Assembly: GCA_021846275.1 (NCBI GenBank)
Contig: JAJZBZ010000001.1
Span: 558,001-622,000 of the forward strand
Reading direction: 5' to 3'
DNA length: 64,000 bases
From: Acidobacteriota bacterium
GTDB lineage: Bacteria; Acidobacteriota; Terriglobia; Terriglobales; Acidobacteriaceae
A model generated the notes under the pieces. It was given only the letters and a program-made list of their open reading frames with translations. It was not told the origin of the DNA and ran no database searches. A program made the position numbers and the translations under genes. Numbering within the stretch: the first letter of the stretch is position 1; the number at the start of each line of letters is the position of its first letter. Shown here piece after piece: positions 43,834 through 55,073 of the stretch.

Positions 43834-45288
43834 TCAGAGTCCGCCGATCACGGTGAAGCTGTGGGCAGCGGCTGTGGCGGCGCTGAGCACCCATCCGGGC
43901 GCGATACCGAGCACGAGCGTGGCTGCTCCGGCGGCGAGGACGGCGGCTGAGGTTGCCAGTGTCCAGCGCGGCAGAGTGACGGCGTGGCCGTTCTTCGCCG
44001 CTGGCTGGGCCAGGGCGATGGCGAAGCGCAGGTAGTAGGCTGCGGCGATGCCGGAGTTCAGGAGGCCGATGAGCACGAGCCACGCTGCTCCACCATTCAT
44101 GGCCGTCGAGAAGGAATAAAACTTGGCGAAAAAGCCGCCGGTGAAGGGTATGCCGATGAGCGAGATAAGGAAGAGCAGCATGAGGCCGCCTGTGAGCGGC
44201 GACTGGTGGAGGACGCCGCGGTAATCGGCAATCTGGGAGCGGTGTTCATCGGGGCCGGAGACGAGGCTGAGCAGCGCGAAGATGCCGACGTTCATCGCGG
44301 CGTAGGCAGCAGTGTAAAACGCAATCGCGGTGATCGGCTGGCTGCCAACACCCGCAAGCGCGGCCAGCAGATAACCGGCGTGGGCGATTGATGAGTAGGC
44401 GAGCATGCGCTTGGCATTTGTCTGGCGCAGCGCGGCAAGGTTGCCGACGGTCATCGAGAGGATGGCGACGGCCCAGAGCAGCGGCATCCAGAGCGTGTGC
44501 AGCAGTGGGAAGGCTCCGTAGAGCAGGCGCACGAGCAGTGCGAAGGCGGCAACCTTGGGCGCGGTGCTCATGAGCGCGACGACGGGCGTGGGCGCGCCTT
44601 CGTAAACGTCGGGCGTCCAGACGTGAAAGGGCGCGGCGGAGACCTTGAAGAGCACGCCGACCATCATGAGCGCGAAGGCGAGGATGACCAGCGTGTGGGA
44701 GCGCGCGGCGGGAAGCAGCGTGGCAATCTCCTGAATCTGAGTGGTGCCGGTCGCGCCGAAGAGCATGGCGATGCCGTAGAGCAGGAAGGCCGTGGCGAAG
44801 GAGCCGAGCAGGAAGTACTTGATGGCCGACTCCGGGCCTTGCGCGGTGTGTTTGCGGTATCCGGCCAGGACATAGGTGGAGATCGAGGAGATTTCCAGCG
44901 CGATGAAGACGACCAGCAGCTCGACGGCGGAGGTGAGCAGGCACATCCCGACCGCGCCGAAGACGATCAGCGCGAAGAACTCGCCGCGATGGTGCTGGGG
45001 CAGAGCGTCAATGGAAAGCAGGATGGCGGCCAGAACGATGGCGCAGATGAGCGTGTGAAAAAAGGCCGAGAATGCGTCGGTCTGGACCGTCGCGTAGAAG
45101 GCCGTTCCGGCGGGCAGCGCGGCCTGGCCGAGGCTGGCGCAGAGCGCGATCGTCGTGCCCAGCGCGGCCAGCCAGCCCAGCGGTTTCCGGCTGGAGCGTG
45201 GCGCGAGAGTAGCGTCAGTCAGCATGACAACGACGCCGGTGAGGGTGAGGATGAGTTCGGGCAGAATGCGCAGGATGTCGGGAGTCAT
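43834..45288 (-). CDS. nuoN: NADH-quinone oxidoreductase subunit N, second copy
   Basis: NuoN (484 aa) is an antiporter-like pump. Conserved blocks are the Glu of LLVVFIALEISSISTYVLAG, the helix-7 Lys of GVLFKVSAAPFHVWTPDVYEGAP and LRQTNAKRMLAYSSIAHAGYLLA. It is the last gene of the second operon; its ATG overlaps the nuoM stop (TGATG). The other nuoN (8807-10249) is about the same length but clearly divergent. No hairpin terminator is seen between here and the GH172 gene. Confidence 0.95.
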   Translation of the reverse strand: MTPDILRILPELILTLTGVVVMLTDATLAPRSSRKPLGWLAALGTTIALCASLGQAALPAGTAFYATVQTDAFSAFFHTLICAIVLAAILLSIDALPQHHRGEFFALIVFGAVGMCLLTSAVELLVVFIALEISSISTYVLAGYRKHTAQGPESAIKYFLLGSFATAFLLYGIAMLFGATGTTQIQEIATLLPAARSHTLVILAFALMMVGVLFKVSAAPFHVWTPDVYEGAPTPVVALMSTAPKVAAFALLVRLLYGAFPLLHTLWMPLLWAVAILSMTVGNLAALRQTNAKRMLAYSSIAHAGYLLAALAGVGSQPITAIAFYTAAYAAMNVGIFALLSLVSGPDEHRSQIADYRGVLHQSPLTGGLMLLFLISLIGIPFTGGFFAKFYSFSTAMNGGAAWLVLIGLLNSGIAAAYYLRFAIALAQPAAKNGHAVTLPRWTLATSAAVLAAGAATLVLGIAPGWVLSAATAAAHSFTVIGGL

Positions 45289-46901
45289 CAGCGACCTCCC
45301 TTCAGGTTAGCCGGGGAGCTTGCGATCACGGTGGCGGACTCCGGGTGAGTGGGCGAAAGGTTGGCTGCGTTCCGAGACTGGGCACCCATGCGCAGCGACT
45401 GCGTGATGGATTGCAGGGCAGGCTCGATGGCGTCGGTCGCGAGGCCGGGCTGGATGCCGAGGGCGAGCATGAGCAGCGCGAGCAGCGCGACGGCGACGGT
45501 TTCGCTGCCGGTGAGGTCGCGGGCAGTGGCCGATGGGTGGCCCGCTGCGTGGCCTGTTGCGTGAGCTGGCGCGCCCGTGGCGAGGAAGATTTTCTGTATC
45601 GCGCCAAGCATGTAGGCCGCGCTGAGGATGACGCCGAGCGCGGCGACCGTGGCCCAGACGCGGCTGACGCCGGTGAAGGTTCCCGAGAGCACGAGGAACT
45701 CGCCGACGAAGCCGTTGAGCAGGGGCAGGCCGATGAGCGCGAGGCTGGCGATGGTGAAGAGAGTGGCGAGGCGCGGCGTCTTTGTGGCCAGTCCGCCAAA
45801 GTCGGCCAGCTTGCTGGCGGAGGCGGGTTCGTAGAGCACGCCGAAGAGCAGGAAGAGCGCCGCGCCGATGATGCCTTCGTTCAGGGTTTGCAGCACGGCT
45901 CCGCTCATGCCTGCGGCGGTGAAGCCGTAGATGCCGAGCGTGCAGAAGCTGAGGCTGCCGAGGGTGGCGTAGGCCAGCAGCTTCCAGAAATCCTTTTGCA
46001 CCAGCGCCAGCAGCGCGCCGTAGAGAATGCCGACAGCGGCGAGCGCGATCATCCACGGTGCCGCGCGGTGAGCCAGCGCCGGGAACAGCTCGACATGGAA
46101 GCGGATGAGCGAGTAGAGGCCGAGCTTGCCGGCGGCGATCATGGCGATGGCGACCGGAGCCTCGGAAAAAAGGTCGGGCAGCCAGCCATGGAGGCCAAGC
46201 ACCGGCACCTTGACGGCGAAGGCGATGAGGAAGGCGACTGAGACCCAGGCAAGCTGCCAGCCAGGCAGTGTGCCGCTGGCGATGGCGGCCTGAACGGTTG
46301 CGTAGTCGAAGCTGCCGGTGTGAGCGTAGAGCCAGAGCAGGGCGACCAGCAGCGGCGCGGAGGGAATGAAGGTGTACAGGAAGAAACGCAGCGCGGCCTT
46401 GGCGGCCGAGGCGTCGCCGAGGTTGCGGCCAAACATGGCCGTGAGCACGGCGATGGGGATCAGCGAGAGTTCCCAGAAGCCGTAGTAGAGCATGAGGTCG
46501 AGCGAGACGAAGACGCCGACCATGGCGGTCTGTTGCAGCAGGAAAAGCGCGTAGAAGAGCTTGCGGTCCTTCTTCACCGCGCGCCAGCTTGCCAGGACAC
46601 CGACCGGCGCGAGCAGGCCGACGAGCACCACCAGCCAGAGTGACAGTCCATCCACGCCAACGTGATAGCGAATGGCCGGGGAATTGATCCATGCGAGGTT
46701 CTCTTCAAACTGGAACCCAGTCTGATGCGCGACGAAGTGAGCGGGCAAATGGAGCGTGCAGGCGAAGGTGAAGAGCGAGGTGAGCAGCGCCAGCCACGCC
46801 GGAAGGTTCGTGGACTGTTCGTCGCGATCCGGCAGCAGCAGGATCAGCGCCATTCCGGCAAGAGGTGCGAGAAGAATCAGGGTGAGAATCATGCCGTCCA
46901 T
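45288..46901 (-). CDS. nuoM: NADH-quinone oxidoreductase subunit M, second operon
   Basis: NuoM (537 aa) is an antiporter-like pump with the helix-5 Glu (YYGFWELSLIP), the helix-7 Lys (AFAVKVPVLGLHGWLPDLFSEAP), the next-helix Lys (AAGKLGLYSLIRF) and the Glu of NGFVGEFLVL all present. A hydrophilic stretch near 450-470 (His/Ala/Gly rich) and an extended C-terminal tail after the last helix distinguish it from the two NuoM proteins of the first operon. The nuoL stop lies 4 bp upstream. Only one nuoM is present in this operon. Confidence 0.95.
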   Translation of the reverse strand: MDGMILTLILLAPLAGMALILLLPDRDEQSTNLPAWLALLTSLFTFACTLHLPAHFVAHQTGFQFEENLAWINSPAIRYHVGVDGLSLWLVVLVGLLAPVGVLASWRAVKKDRKLFYALFLLQQTAMVGVFVSLDLMLYYGFWELSLIPIAVLTAMFGRNLGDASAAKAALRFFLYTFIPSAPLLVALLWLYAHTGSFDYATVQAAIASGTLPGWQLAWVSVAFLIAFAVKVPVLGLHGWLPDLFSEAPVAIAMIAAGKLGLYSLIRFHVELFPALAHRAAPWMIALAAVGILYGALLALVQKDFWKLLAYATLGSLSFCTLGIYGFTAAGMSGAVLQTLNEGIIGAALFLLFGVLYEPASASKLADFGGLATKTPRLATLFTIASLALIGLPLLNGFVGEFLVLSGTFTGVSRVWATVAALGVILSAAYMLGAIQKIFLATGAPAHATGHAAGHPSATARDLTGSETVAVALLALLMLALGIQPGLATDAIEPALQSITQSLRMGAQSRNAANLSPTHPESATVIASSPANLKGGR

Positions 46902-46905
46902 ATGC

Positions 46906-48872
<1,967 letters not shown>

Positions 48873-48876
<4 letters not shown>

Positions 48877-49184
48877 AGCTTCATCCGGTCGATCTGGTCC
48901 ACGGTCAGCGTGCCGCGAACGCGGAAGATGGAGATGATGATGGCCAGTCCGACGGCGGCCTCAGCTGCGGCAACCATCATCACGAAGAAGACGAAGATCT
49001 GGCCCTTCACGGCGTGCCACTCGTGGGCAAAGGTGACGAAGCTCAGGTTGACCGCGTTGAGCATCAGCTCAATCGACATGAAGACGGTGATGAGGCTGCG
49101 CTTGATCAGAAATCCGATCACGCCAAGCGTGAACAGAGCCGCGCTCAGCAGCAGGTACCAGTCGGCGGGAACGGGAGTGTTCAT
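48873..49184 (-). CDS. nuoK: NADH-quinone oxidoreductase subunit K, second copy
   Basis: NuoK (103 aa) has three helices, with the conserved Glu in [15 protein letters not shown] and the second Glu in [14 protein letters not shown]. The start overlaps nuoJ and the stop overlaps nuoL, each by 4 bp, so translation of J, K and L is coupled. Confidence 0.95.
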
Positions 49185-49684
49185 GCGTTTCCGTCATCCT
49201 TTCGGGCCAGTGCGACGGCTCCCAGAATGGCAATGAGAATCAGCACCGAGGTCAGCTCAAAGGGCAGCAGCAGGTCGCGGAATAAGACCTTGCTCAGATC
49301 CTGCGTGGTGGTGATGCCGTCGCTCAGCGAGACCATGCCGTAATGGCGTCCGGCGCGCAGAATCGCGGCGGCCAGCGTGGCCAGCAGCACGACCACGGCG
49401 GGGAAGCCGACGGTCCTGGCCGCGCGGCTGCCCCAGGTTTTTTCTTCGCGGCCCTCGTTGAGCAGCATCACGACGAAGGTGAACAGCACCATGATGGCTC
49501 CGGCGTAGACGATCACCTGCGCCATGGCCAGGAACTCCGCACCAAGCAGCAGATAGAGCACCGCCAGCGAGGACATGACCACGATCAGCGAGAGCGCGCT
49601 GTTGATCGGATGCTTCTGCAGGAGCAGATTGGCCGCTCCGGCCAGGGCAAACAACGCGAAGATGAGAAACAGTACCAGGTGCAT
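49181..49684 (-). CDS. nuoJ: NADH-quinone oxidoreductase subunit J, second copy
   Basis: NuoJ (167 aa) has five predicted helices. The conserved block [20 protein letters not shown] and [19 protein letters not shown] match the family. It lacks the repeated hydrophilic tail of the first NuoJ. A 60-bp gap separates it from nuoH. Confidence 0.94.
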   Translation of the reverse strand: MHLVLFLIFALFALAGAANLLLQKHPINSALSLIVVMSSLAVLYLLLGAEFLAMAQVIVYAGAIMVLFTFVVMLLNEGREEKTWGSRAARTVGFPAVVVLLATLAAAILRAGRHYGMVSLSDGITTTQDLSKVLFRDLLLPFELTSVLILIAILGAVALARKDDGNA

Positions 49685-49744
49685 CCGCGATCCGTTTCGT
49701 TGATGGTTGAGAGCGGGACGGTGGCGGGCCGTCTCGCCGTTAGT

Positions 49745-50788
49745 TTAGAGCAAGGCCAGCGCCAGGCTGGTTCCCACGATATTGAGCATGGCCGCCGGAA
49801 GCAGGAACTTCCATCCGAAGGACATCAACTGGTCATAGCGGAAGCGCGGCAGCGTTCCGCGCACCCAGATGTAAAGAAACAGGAAGAAGAAGACCTTGGC
49901 GACGAACCAGAAGAGCGGCGCAAGGACGTGAACGAGGAGATTCTGCGGCGGCGGAATCAGGTCGCCAAACGGACTCGTCCAGCCGCCCAGAAACAGGAGC
50001 GTGGCCACGCAGCCGACCGTAATCATGTTGCCGTACTCGGCCATGAAGAACATCGCGAACTTCATCGAGCTGTATTCCGTGTGATAGCCGCCAGTCAGTT
50101 CCGTTTCCGCTTCCGGCAGGTCGAAGGGCGCGCGGTTGGTCTCGGCGTAGGCCGCCATTAGATAAATGAGAAACGCGAAGATCTGGCCGCCGCCAAAGAT
50201 ATTCCACGACGCGATCCCATGCACGGCCTGAACCTTGACGATGTCGGTGAGCGAGAGCGACTGCGTGCGCAGCACAACCCCAACCAGCGACAGGCCCAGC
50301 GCAAGCTCGTAGCTGATCATCTGTGCCGAGGCGCGCAGCGAACCGAGCAGGGAGTATTTGTTGTTCGACGACCAGCCGGAGAGCGCGATGCCATAGACGC
50401 CGATTGAGGTGACGCAGAGCAGAATCAGCAGTCCGATATTCAGGTCGGAGATCGCAAACAAACGCATCCCGTGCCAGCGAAGCGTCGTGCCGAAGGGAAT
50501 GACGGCAATCGAGAGCAGAGAACAGGTGAGCGCGATCAGCGGCGCGAGCAGATAGAGCGGGCGATAGACGCCGGAGGGAATGATGTCCTCTTTCAGAAAG
50601 AGCTTCAGGCCATCCACCAGCGGCTGGAGCAGGCCGAACGGCCCCACGCGCGTTGGCCCCCAGCGGTTCTGGATGCGGCCAACAAGTTTGCGCTCCAGCA
50701 GCACCGTGTAGGCGACAGCAGTGAGGAAGACCACCAGCACCACGGCCACCTTGACCACGCTCAGTACCACAAACATCCAGAGTTCCAC
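49745..50788 (-). CDS. nuoH: NADH-quinone oxidoreductase subunit H, second copy
   Basis: NuoH (347 aa), the quinone-cavity membrane subunit. Conserved blocks: LERKLVGRIQNRWGPTRVGP, FLKEDIIPSGVYRPLY, GWSSNNKYSLLGSLRASAQM, AETNRAPFDLPEAETELTGG and WVRGTLPRFRYDQLM. The start is GTG at 50788, with an AGGA 8 nt upstream; the frame is open further back into nuoG but that part is not NuoH. nuoG ends 23 bp upstream. Notably nuoI, which normally follows nuoH, is missing, and nuoJ comes directly. Confidence 0.95.
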   Translation of the reverse strand: MELWMFVVLSVVKVAVVLVVFLTAVAYTVLLERKLVGRIQNRWGPTRVGPFGLLQPLVDGLKLFLKEDIIPSGVYRPLYLLAPLIALTCSLLSIAVIPFGTTLRWHGMRLFAISDLNIGLLILLCVTSIGVYGIALSGWSSNNKYSLLGSLRASAQMISYELALGLSLVGVVLRTQSLSLTDIVKVQAVHGIASWNIFGGGQIFAFLIYLMAAYAETNRAPFDLPEAETELTGGYHTEYSSMKFAMFFMAEYGNMITVGCVATLLFLGGWTSPFGDLIPPPQNLLVHVLAPLFWFVAKVFFFLFLYIWVRGTLPRFRYDQLMSFGWKFLLPAAMLNIVGTSLALALL

Positions 50789-50811
50789 GCTTGCAATCCT
50801 TTCCCTCTTGC

Positions 50812-53181
50812 TCAGTCCGCTGCGGCAGCCGGATTCAACCGATTCTGATACGCCTGAAGCTCCTGAAGCACCTGCGTCTGATCGCTCAGCCCGGCGGAGT
50901 GGAACAGGCTCGCGTGCGTCGGCGTGACGCCATCGCTGCGCCGGAGCAGCGATTCCAGCGGGACAAATCCGGAGCCGGGTCCGGCGTTTGGTCCAGCATT
51001 CGGTCCGGCGGCAGGCTGCGTCGGCGCATCGTTGCCTGCGAAGAGATTGATCCGGTCGAGCGAGTAGCCGGGCACGAGCCGCTCGATCTCGTCCAGTGTC
51101 GCCAGCGGATCGAAGGGGCTGAGCTTCGGTTCCAGTCCATTGGCCACGAGCCACACGGCGTGGCGATCCGCTTCGCCGGCCTGCGCGCCGCGCGTCTGGC
51201 CCATGTCGGCACGAACGCCGGTGGCCGCGCCAAAGGGAACGAGCGTGCGCACATCGACGCCCATCGCTCCGGCCAGACGGACGAGAATCTCAAAGTCAGG
51301 CTTCACTCCGGCCACGTCCGCGGCCTTGCGCACCATCTGCACATCGCCGTAGCAGTTGGTCACCGTGCCACTCTTTTCGTAGAGGCTCGCGGCGGGCAGG
51401 ACAACATCGGCCTGCGCCGCCGTCGGCGTCAGGAAACAGTCCTCGACAACGACAAAGGTCTTTCGCAGCGCGCCGTCGGCAAGGCCAAGCGTCGAGACCG
51501 GGTCCGTGCCCACGACGTAGAGCGCCTTGAGCTGTGCCGACGTTGCCGCCTGAACCATCGCGGCGAAATCGAGTCCACTTTCGGTGGGCATGGCCGCGTA
51601 CTCCGCCAGAAGCGCGGGACTGTCCGTCAGCGTCTGGTAGCCCGGCAGCAGATCCGGATAGACGCCCATGTCTGCCACGCCGCGCGCGTTGGCAAAGTCG
51701 CTGAGCAGGGCAAATTTCACGCCCGGCCTGCCCAGTCCCCAGCGCAGCAGCGCGGCCAGCGATGCGCCGCGATACTCCGCGCCAGCAATGACGACGAGCG
51801 ACTGTTCGCCTGCAATCGCCTCACGAAAATCTGCGGCTCCGGCAACAGAGCCGAGCGCGGCGTCGTCGCCAGCCAGATACCGCGCCAGCGCGTCATAGTC
51901 TGCGATGCGCAGCGACTGCGCCGCCTGACGCGCCAGCCGGATCGGCCGGGTGTTTGCGAGATAAATCCGCGCGTGGTTCAGGCGATGATTCGTGCGCAGG
52001 CTCCAGGCCAGCAGCGGATGCTCCTCGGTCGGATTGCCGCCGAGCACCAGAATCGCGGGCGCGGCGGCGATCTCGCGATGGCCCGCCGCGCGATCCGGCA
52101 CCTCAGCCAGCATGCGGCTGAAGGTCGGGTAATCCGCCGTGCGCTCGTGATCGATGTGCTGCGTGCGCAGAATCGTTCGCGCAAATTTTTGCAGCAGATA
52201 GCCTTCTTCGTTGGTCAGGCGCGGTGAGCCGAGCACGCCGACCGAGCCATTCGCCTCGCTGAACTTCTGCGCAACCAGGCGAATCGCCTTGTCCCAGGTC
52301 GTCGGCTCCAGAACGCCTGCTGCGTTACGCACGAGTGGTTTGGTCAGGCGATCCCTGCCGTGAACAAAATCAAAACCGAAGCGGCCCTTCGCGCACAGAA
52401 AATCGCCGTTGATGCCGCTCTTGTCGCGGTTGTCCGCGCGCACGATCTCCATGCCGTCACTGGCGCGGCGCACGCCGAGCGTCACCTTGCAGCCGTCCGC
52501 GCAGTGCGTGCAGACGGTCGAAACGTGCTTCATCTCCCACGGGCGCGACTTGTAGCGATACGTGCCGCTGGTCAGCGCGCCCACCGGGCACACATCGATG
52601 CACATGCCGCACTGTTCGCAGTCCAGATGGTCGCCGCCATTCGGCGCAATCACCGCCAAGACGCCGCGATTCTGAATCCCCAGCGCCCACACGTCCATGC
52701 CCTCGCCGCACATGCGCACGCAGCGGTAGCAGAGGATGCAGCGCGGACGGTCAAAGTAGACCACAGGCGACCACTTCTGCTCCTCGCGGTGCTGCTTGGC
52801 CTCAGCGTAGAGGCTCTCACCCGCGCCGTATTTGAAGGTCATGTCCTGCAACTCGCACTCGCCGCCCGCGTCGCAGACCGGGCAGTCGAGCGGATGGTTG
52901 CCGAGCAGCAGTTGCAGCGTGGCCTTGCGCGCCTGCGCGATCTCCGGCGACTCGGTGACGAAGACCTGCCCTTCGGCGACCGTCGTCGTGCAGGCGGTCT
53001 GCAGCTTCGGCACTTTTTCCTGGCGCACCACACACATGCGGCAGGCGGCCTGAAGACTGAGACCGGGGTAATAGCAGAAGGCCGGAATCTCGATGCCGAC
53101 CTTGCGGCAGGCGTCGATCAGCAGCATTCCCGCAGGAGCCGTCAGCTTCTTTCCATCCACTGTGAAAGTTACATCCGCCAT
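50812..53181 (-). CDS. nuoG: NADH-quinone oxidoreductase subunit G, multi-FeS
   Basis: NuoG (789 aa) is part of the NADH module. The N-terminal [2Fe-2S] ferredoxin domain uses C36, C47, C50 and C64. Then come HPLDCPVCDAGGECELQD (His/Cys cluster N5 and N4 region), CILCYRCVRMC and CEQCGMCIDVCPVGAL. The motif CTHCADGC with a later C in FLCAKGRF suggests the extra N7 cluster, found in only some bacteria. A molybdopterin-oxidoreductase-like domain fills the rest, without evidence for active cofactor binding. The tail has a small GPNAGPNAG repeat. The start lies 72 bp after the nuoF stop and in the same frame. Confidence 0.95.
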   Translation of the reverse strand: MADVTFTVDGKKLTAPAGMLLIDACRKVGIEIPAFCYYPGLSLQAACRMCVVRQEKVPKLQTACTTTVAEGQVFVTESPEIAQARKATLQLLLGNHPLDCPVCDAGGECELQDMTFKYGAGESLYAEAKQHREEQKWSPVVYFDRPRCILCYRCVRMCGEGMDVWALGIQNRGVLAVIAPNGGDHLDCEQCGMCIDVCPVGALTSGTYRYKSRPWEMKHVSTVCTHCADGCKVTLGVRRASDGMEIVRADNRDKSGINGDFLCAKGRFGFDFVHGRDRLTKPLVRNAAGVLEPTTWDKAIRLVAQKFSEANGSVGVLGSPRLTNEEGYLLQKFARTILRTQHIDHERTADYPTFSRMLAEVPDRAAGHREIAAAPAILVLGGNPTEEHPLLAWSLRTNHRLNHARIYLANTRPIRLARQAAQSLRIADYDALARYLAGDDAALGSVAGAADFREAIAGEQSLVVIAGAEYRGASLAALLRWGLGRPGVKFALLSDFANARGVADMGVYPDLLPGYQTLTDSPALLAEYAAMPTESGLDFAAMVQAATSAQLKALYVVGTDPVSTLGLADGALRKTFVVVEDCFLTPTAAQADVVLPAASLYEKSGTVTNCYGDVQMVRKAADVAGVKPDFEILVRLAGAMGVDVRTLVPFGAATGVRADMGQTRGAQAGEADRHAVWLVANGLEPKLSPFDPLATLDEIERLVPGYSLDRINLFAGNDAPTQPAAGPNAGPNAGPGSGFVPLESLLRRSDGVTPTHASLFHSAGLSDQTQVLQELQAYQNRLNPAAAAD

Positions 53182-53220
53182 GCAATCGCTCGTTTCACAA
53201 AAAATTCCTTCAGCGCGTCC

Positions 53221-53265
53221 GGACTGGACAAGTTCAGACTCGACAATCTGAGACTAGACAAGCTC
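53221..53265. repeat. Three 15-bp tandem units spanning the nuoF stop codon
   Basis: GGACTGGACAAGTTC, AGACTCGACAATCTG and AGACTAGACAAGCTC lie head to tail. The unit nearest nuoF encodes the terminal Glu-Leu-Val and the TAG stop; in the other two units the stop position reads CAG or GAG. The units differ at about four to six positions. Confidence 0.6.
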
Positions 53266-54561
53266 CACCTCCGGGTGATGGGCAAAGGGGCACGGCTTGC
53301 CGTGCAGGTGCTCTTCAAATTCCCTGCGGAATTTCTTCACGAAGCCCAGCGTGGGCATGGCCGCCGCGTCGCCCAGCGGACAAAACGTGCGGCCCATCAT
53401 GTTCTCGGCCAGATACTGAATGTTGTCAATGTCCTTCTCGGTGCCGAATCCGGCATGGAAGCGCGTCAGCGACTTCTTCAGCCAGTCGGTGCCTTCGCGG
53501 CAGGGAATGCACCAGCCGCAGCTTTCGTGCTGGTAAAACTGGATCGTGCGCAGCGCAAACTCAACCATGCAGGTCTGGTCATCGATGACCACCACGCCGC
53601 CGGAGCCGAGCATCGATCCAGCCTTGCCCACCTGATCGAAGTCCATTCCAATGTCGATCTCCTCAGGCAGCAGAACCGGCGTGGAAGAACCGCCCGGCAC
53701 GACCGCTTTCAGCTTGCGTCCGCCACGCACGCCGCCACCGACCTCGTAGATCATCCTGCGCAGGCTGTAGCCCATCGGCAACTCGTAGACACCGGGCCGC
53801 TCAATGTGGCCGCTCAGGCCGAACAATCGCGTCCCGCCATTGCGCTCTGAGCCAACCGCCGCATAAGCTGCGCCGCCCATCGCCAGCACGTGCGGCACGG
53901 TGGCAATCGTCTCCGCGTTGTTGATGACGGTTGGTCCGCCGTAAAGCCCGACCACAGCCGGGAACGGCGGCTTGATGCGCGGCACGCCGCGCTTGCCCTC
54001 CAGCGACTCCATCAGCGCCGACTCTTCGCCGACCTCGTAAGCGCCCGCGCCGGTCTGGACAATCACCTGAAACTCCGTCTCGCTGCCGAAGATGTTTTTG
54101 CCCAGGAAGCCGCGCTCGTAAGCCTCGGCCACGGCCCGCTCGACGATCTGGATCAGGTAGCGGTACTCGCCGCGCAGATAGATGAATCCCGTCTTCGCGC
54201 CGATGGCCATCCCGGCAATGATTGTGCCCTCGATGACCGCGTGCGGGTCATGCAGAAAGATCAGGTGATCCTTGCAGGTGCCCGGCTCGCTCTCATCGCC
54301 GTTCACCAGCACGTACTTGGGCTTGGCCGACTGCTTCGGCACGAACGACCACTTCATTCCGGTCGGAAATCCTGCTCCGCCGCGGCCGCGCAGGCCGCTG
54401 GCCTTCATCTCGTTGATGATCCAGTCGGCACCCTCGGACAGCGCTTTGCGCGCCGAGGCGTAGCCGCCCAGTTCGAGATACGTATCGATCTTCGCCGCAC
54501 CCTTGCCGAAGCGGCTGGTCACGATCTTCACTTCATCAGGATGGGATACGAGTCTGGGCAT
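53254..54561 (-). CDS. nuoF: NADH-quinone oxidoreductase subunit F, FMN and NADH site
   Basis: NuoF (435 aa) oxidises NADH with FMN. Visible are GLRGRGGAGFPTGMKW, VNGDESEPGTCKDHLI and the GAYEVGEESALMESLEGKRG block. The N3 cluster is ESCGWCIPCREGTDW with a fourth Cys in GRTFCPLGDAAAMP. The ATG at 54561 overlaps the nuoE stop (TGATG). The TAG stop lies inside a 15-bp tandem repeat, and the frame after it is open for 24 codons straight into nuoG. Confidence 0.96.
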   Translation of the reverse strand: MPRLVSHPDEVKIVTSRFGKGAAKIDTYLELGGYASARKALSEGADWIINEMKASGLRGRGGAGFPTGMKWSFVPKQSAKPKYVLVNGDESEPGTCKDHLIFLHDPHAVIEGTIIAGMAIGAKTGFIYLRGEYRYLIQIVERAVAEAYERGFLGKNIFGSETEFQVIVQTGAGAYEVGEESALMESLEGKRGVPRIKPPFPAVVGLYGGPTVINNAETIATVPHVLAMGGAAYAAVGSERNGGTRLFGLSGHIERPGVYELPMGYSLRRMIYEVGGGVRGGRKLKAVVPGGSSTPVLLPEEIDIGMDFDQVGKAGSMLGSGGVVVIDDQTCMVEFALRTIQFYQHESCGWCIPCREGTDWLKKSLTRFHAGFGTEKDIDNIQYLAENMMGRTFCPLGDAAAMPTLGFVKKFRREFEEHLHGKPCPFAHHPEVELV

Positions 54562-55073
54562 CAGCGGCTCCCCGCCTTCTGCTCGTGCGAGCGGTAATCG
54601 GCCAGAATCGCGTCCACCTGTTCGTCGGTCAGCTCGTCGTGGAAGTCGTAGTTGACCTGAATGGCCGGCGCCCAGCAGCAGGCTCCGATGCACTCGACCT
54701 CTTCCAGCGAAAACAGGCCGTCAGCGGTCACTCCCTTGTGGCCGATGCCGAGCCGCTCCTGAAAACGCTCGAAGATTTTGTAGCCGCCACGCAGCATGCA
54801 ACTGATATTCGTGCACACCTGCACGTTGTATTTTCCGGCCGGCTTGAAGCGCAGCATCGAGTAGTAGGTGGCCACGTTGCGCACATCAAGCGGCGTGATG
54901 CCGATGCGCCGCGCGATCTCGTCGATCACCGCGTCAGAAAGATAACCGACCTCATCCTGCGCGTAGAGCAGCATGGGAATCAGCGCCGAGCGGCGCGCCG
55001 GATAGCGCTCGACCAGCGCGTCGAAGCGCGCAGCCAGCTCCGGAGAAAACAGCGTCATTGCTTCAGCACTCAT
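54561..55073 (-). CDS. nuoE: NADH-quinone oxidoreductase subunit E, [2Fe-2S]
   Basis: NuoE (170 aa) holds cluster N1a and forms the NADH module with NuoF and NuoG. The Cx4C pair is CTNISC and the Cx3C pair is CIGAC. The N-terminal helix bundle has RYPARRSALIPMLLYAQDEV and the ARRIGITPLDVRNVATYYSM block. The ATG at 55073 overlaps the stop of the small orf117 (ATGA). A longer in-frame start is possible but would run deep into that gene. Confidence 0.95.
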   Translation of the reverse strand: MSAEAMTLFSPELAARFDALVERYPARRSALIPMLLYAQDEVGYLSDAVIDEIARRIGITPLDVRNVATYYSMLRFKPAGKYNVQVCTNISCMLRGGYKIFERFQERLGIGHKGVTADGLFSLEEVECIGACCWAPAIQVNYDFHDELTDEQVDAILADYRSHEQKAGSR

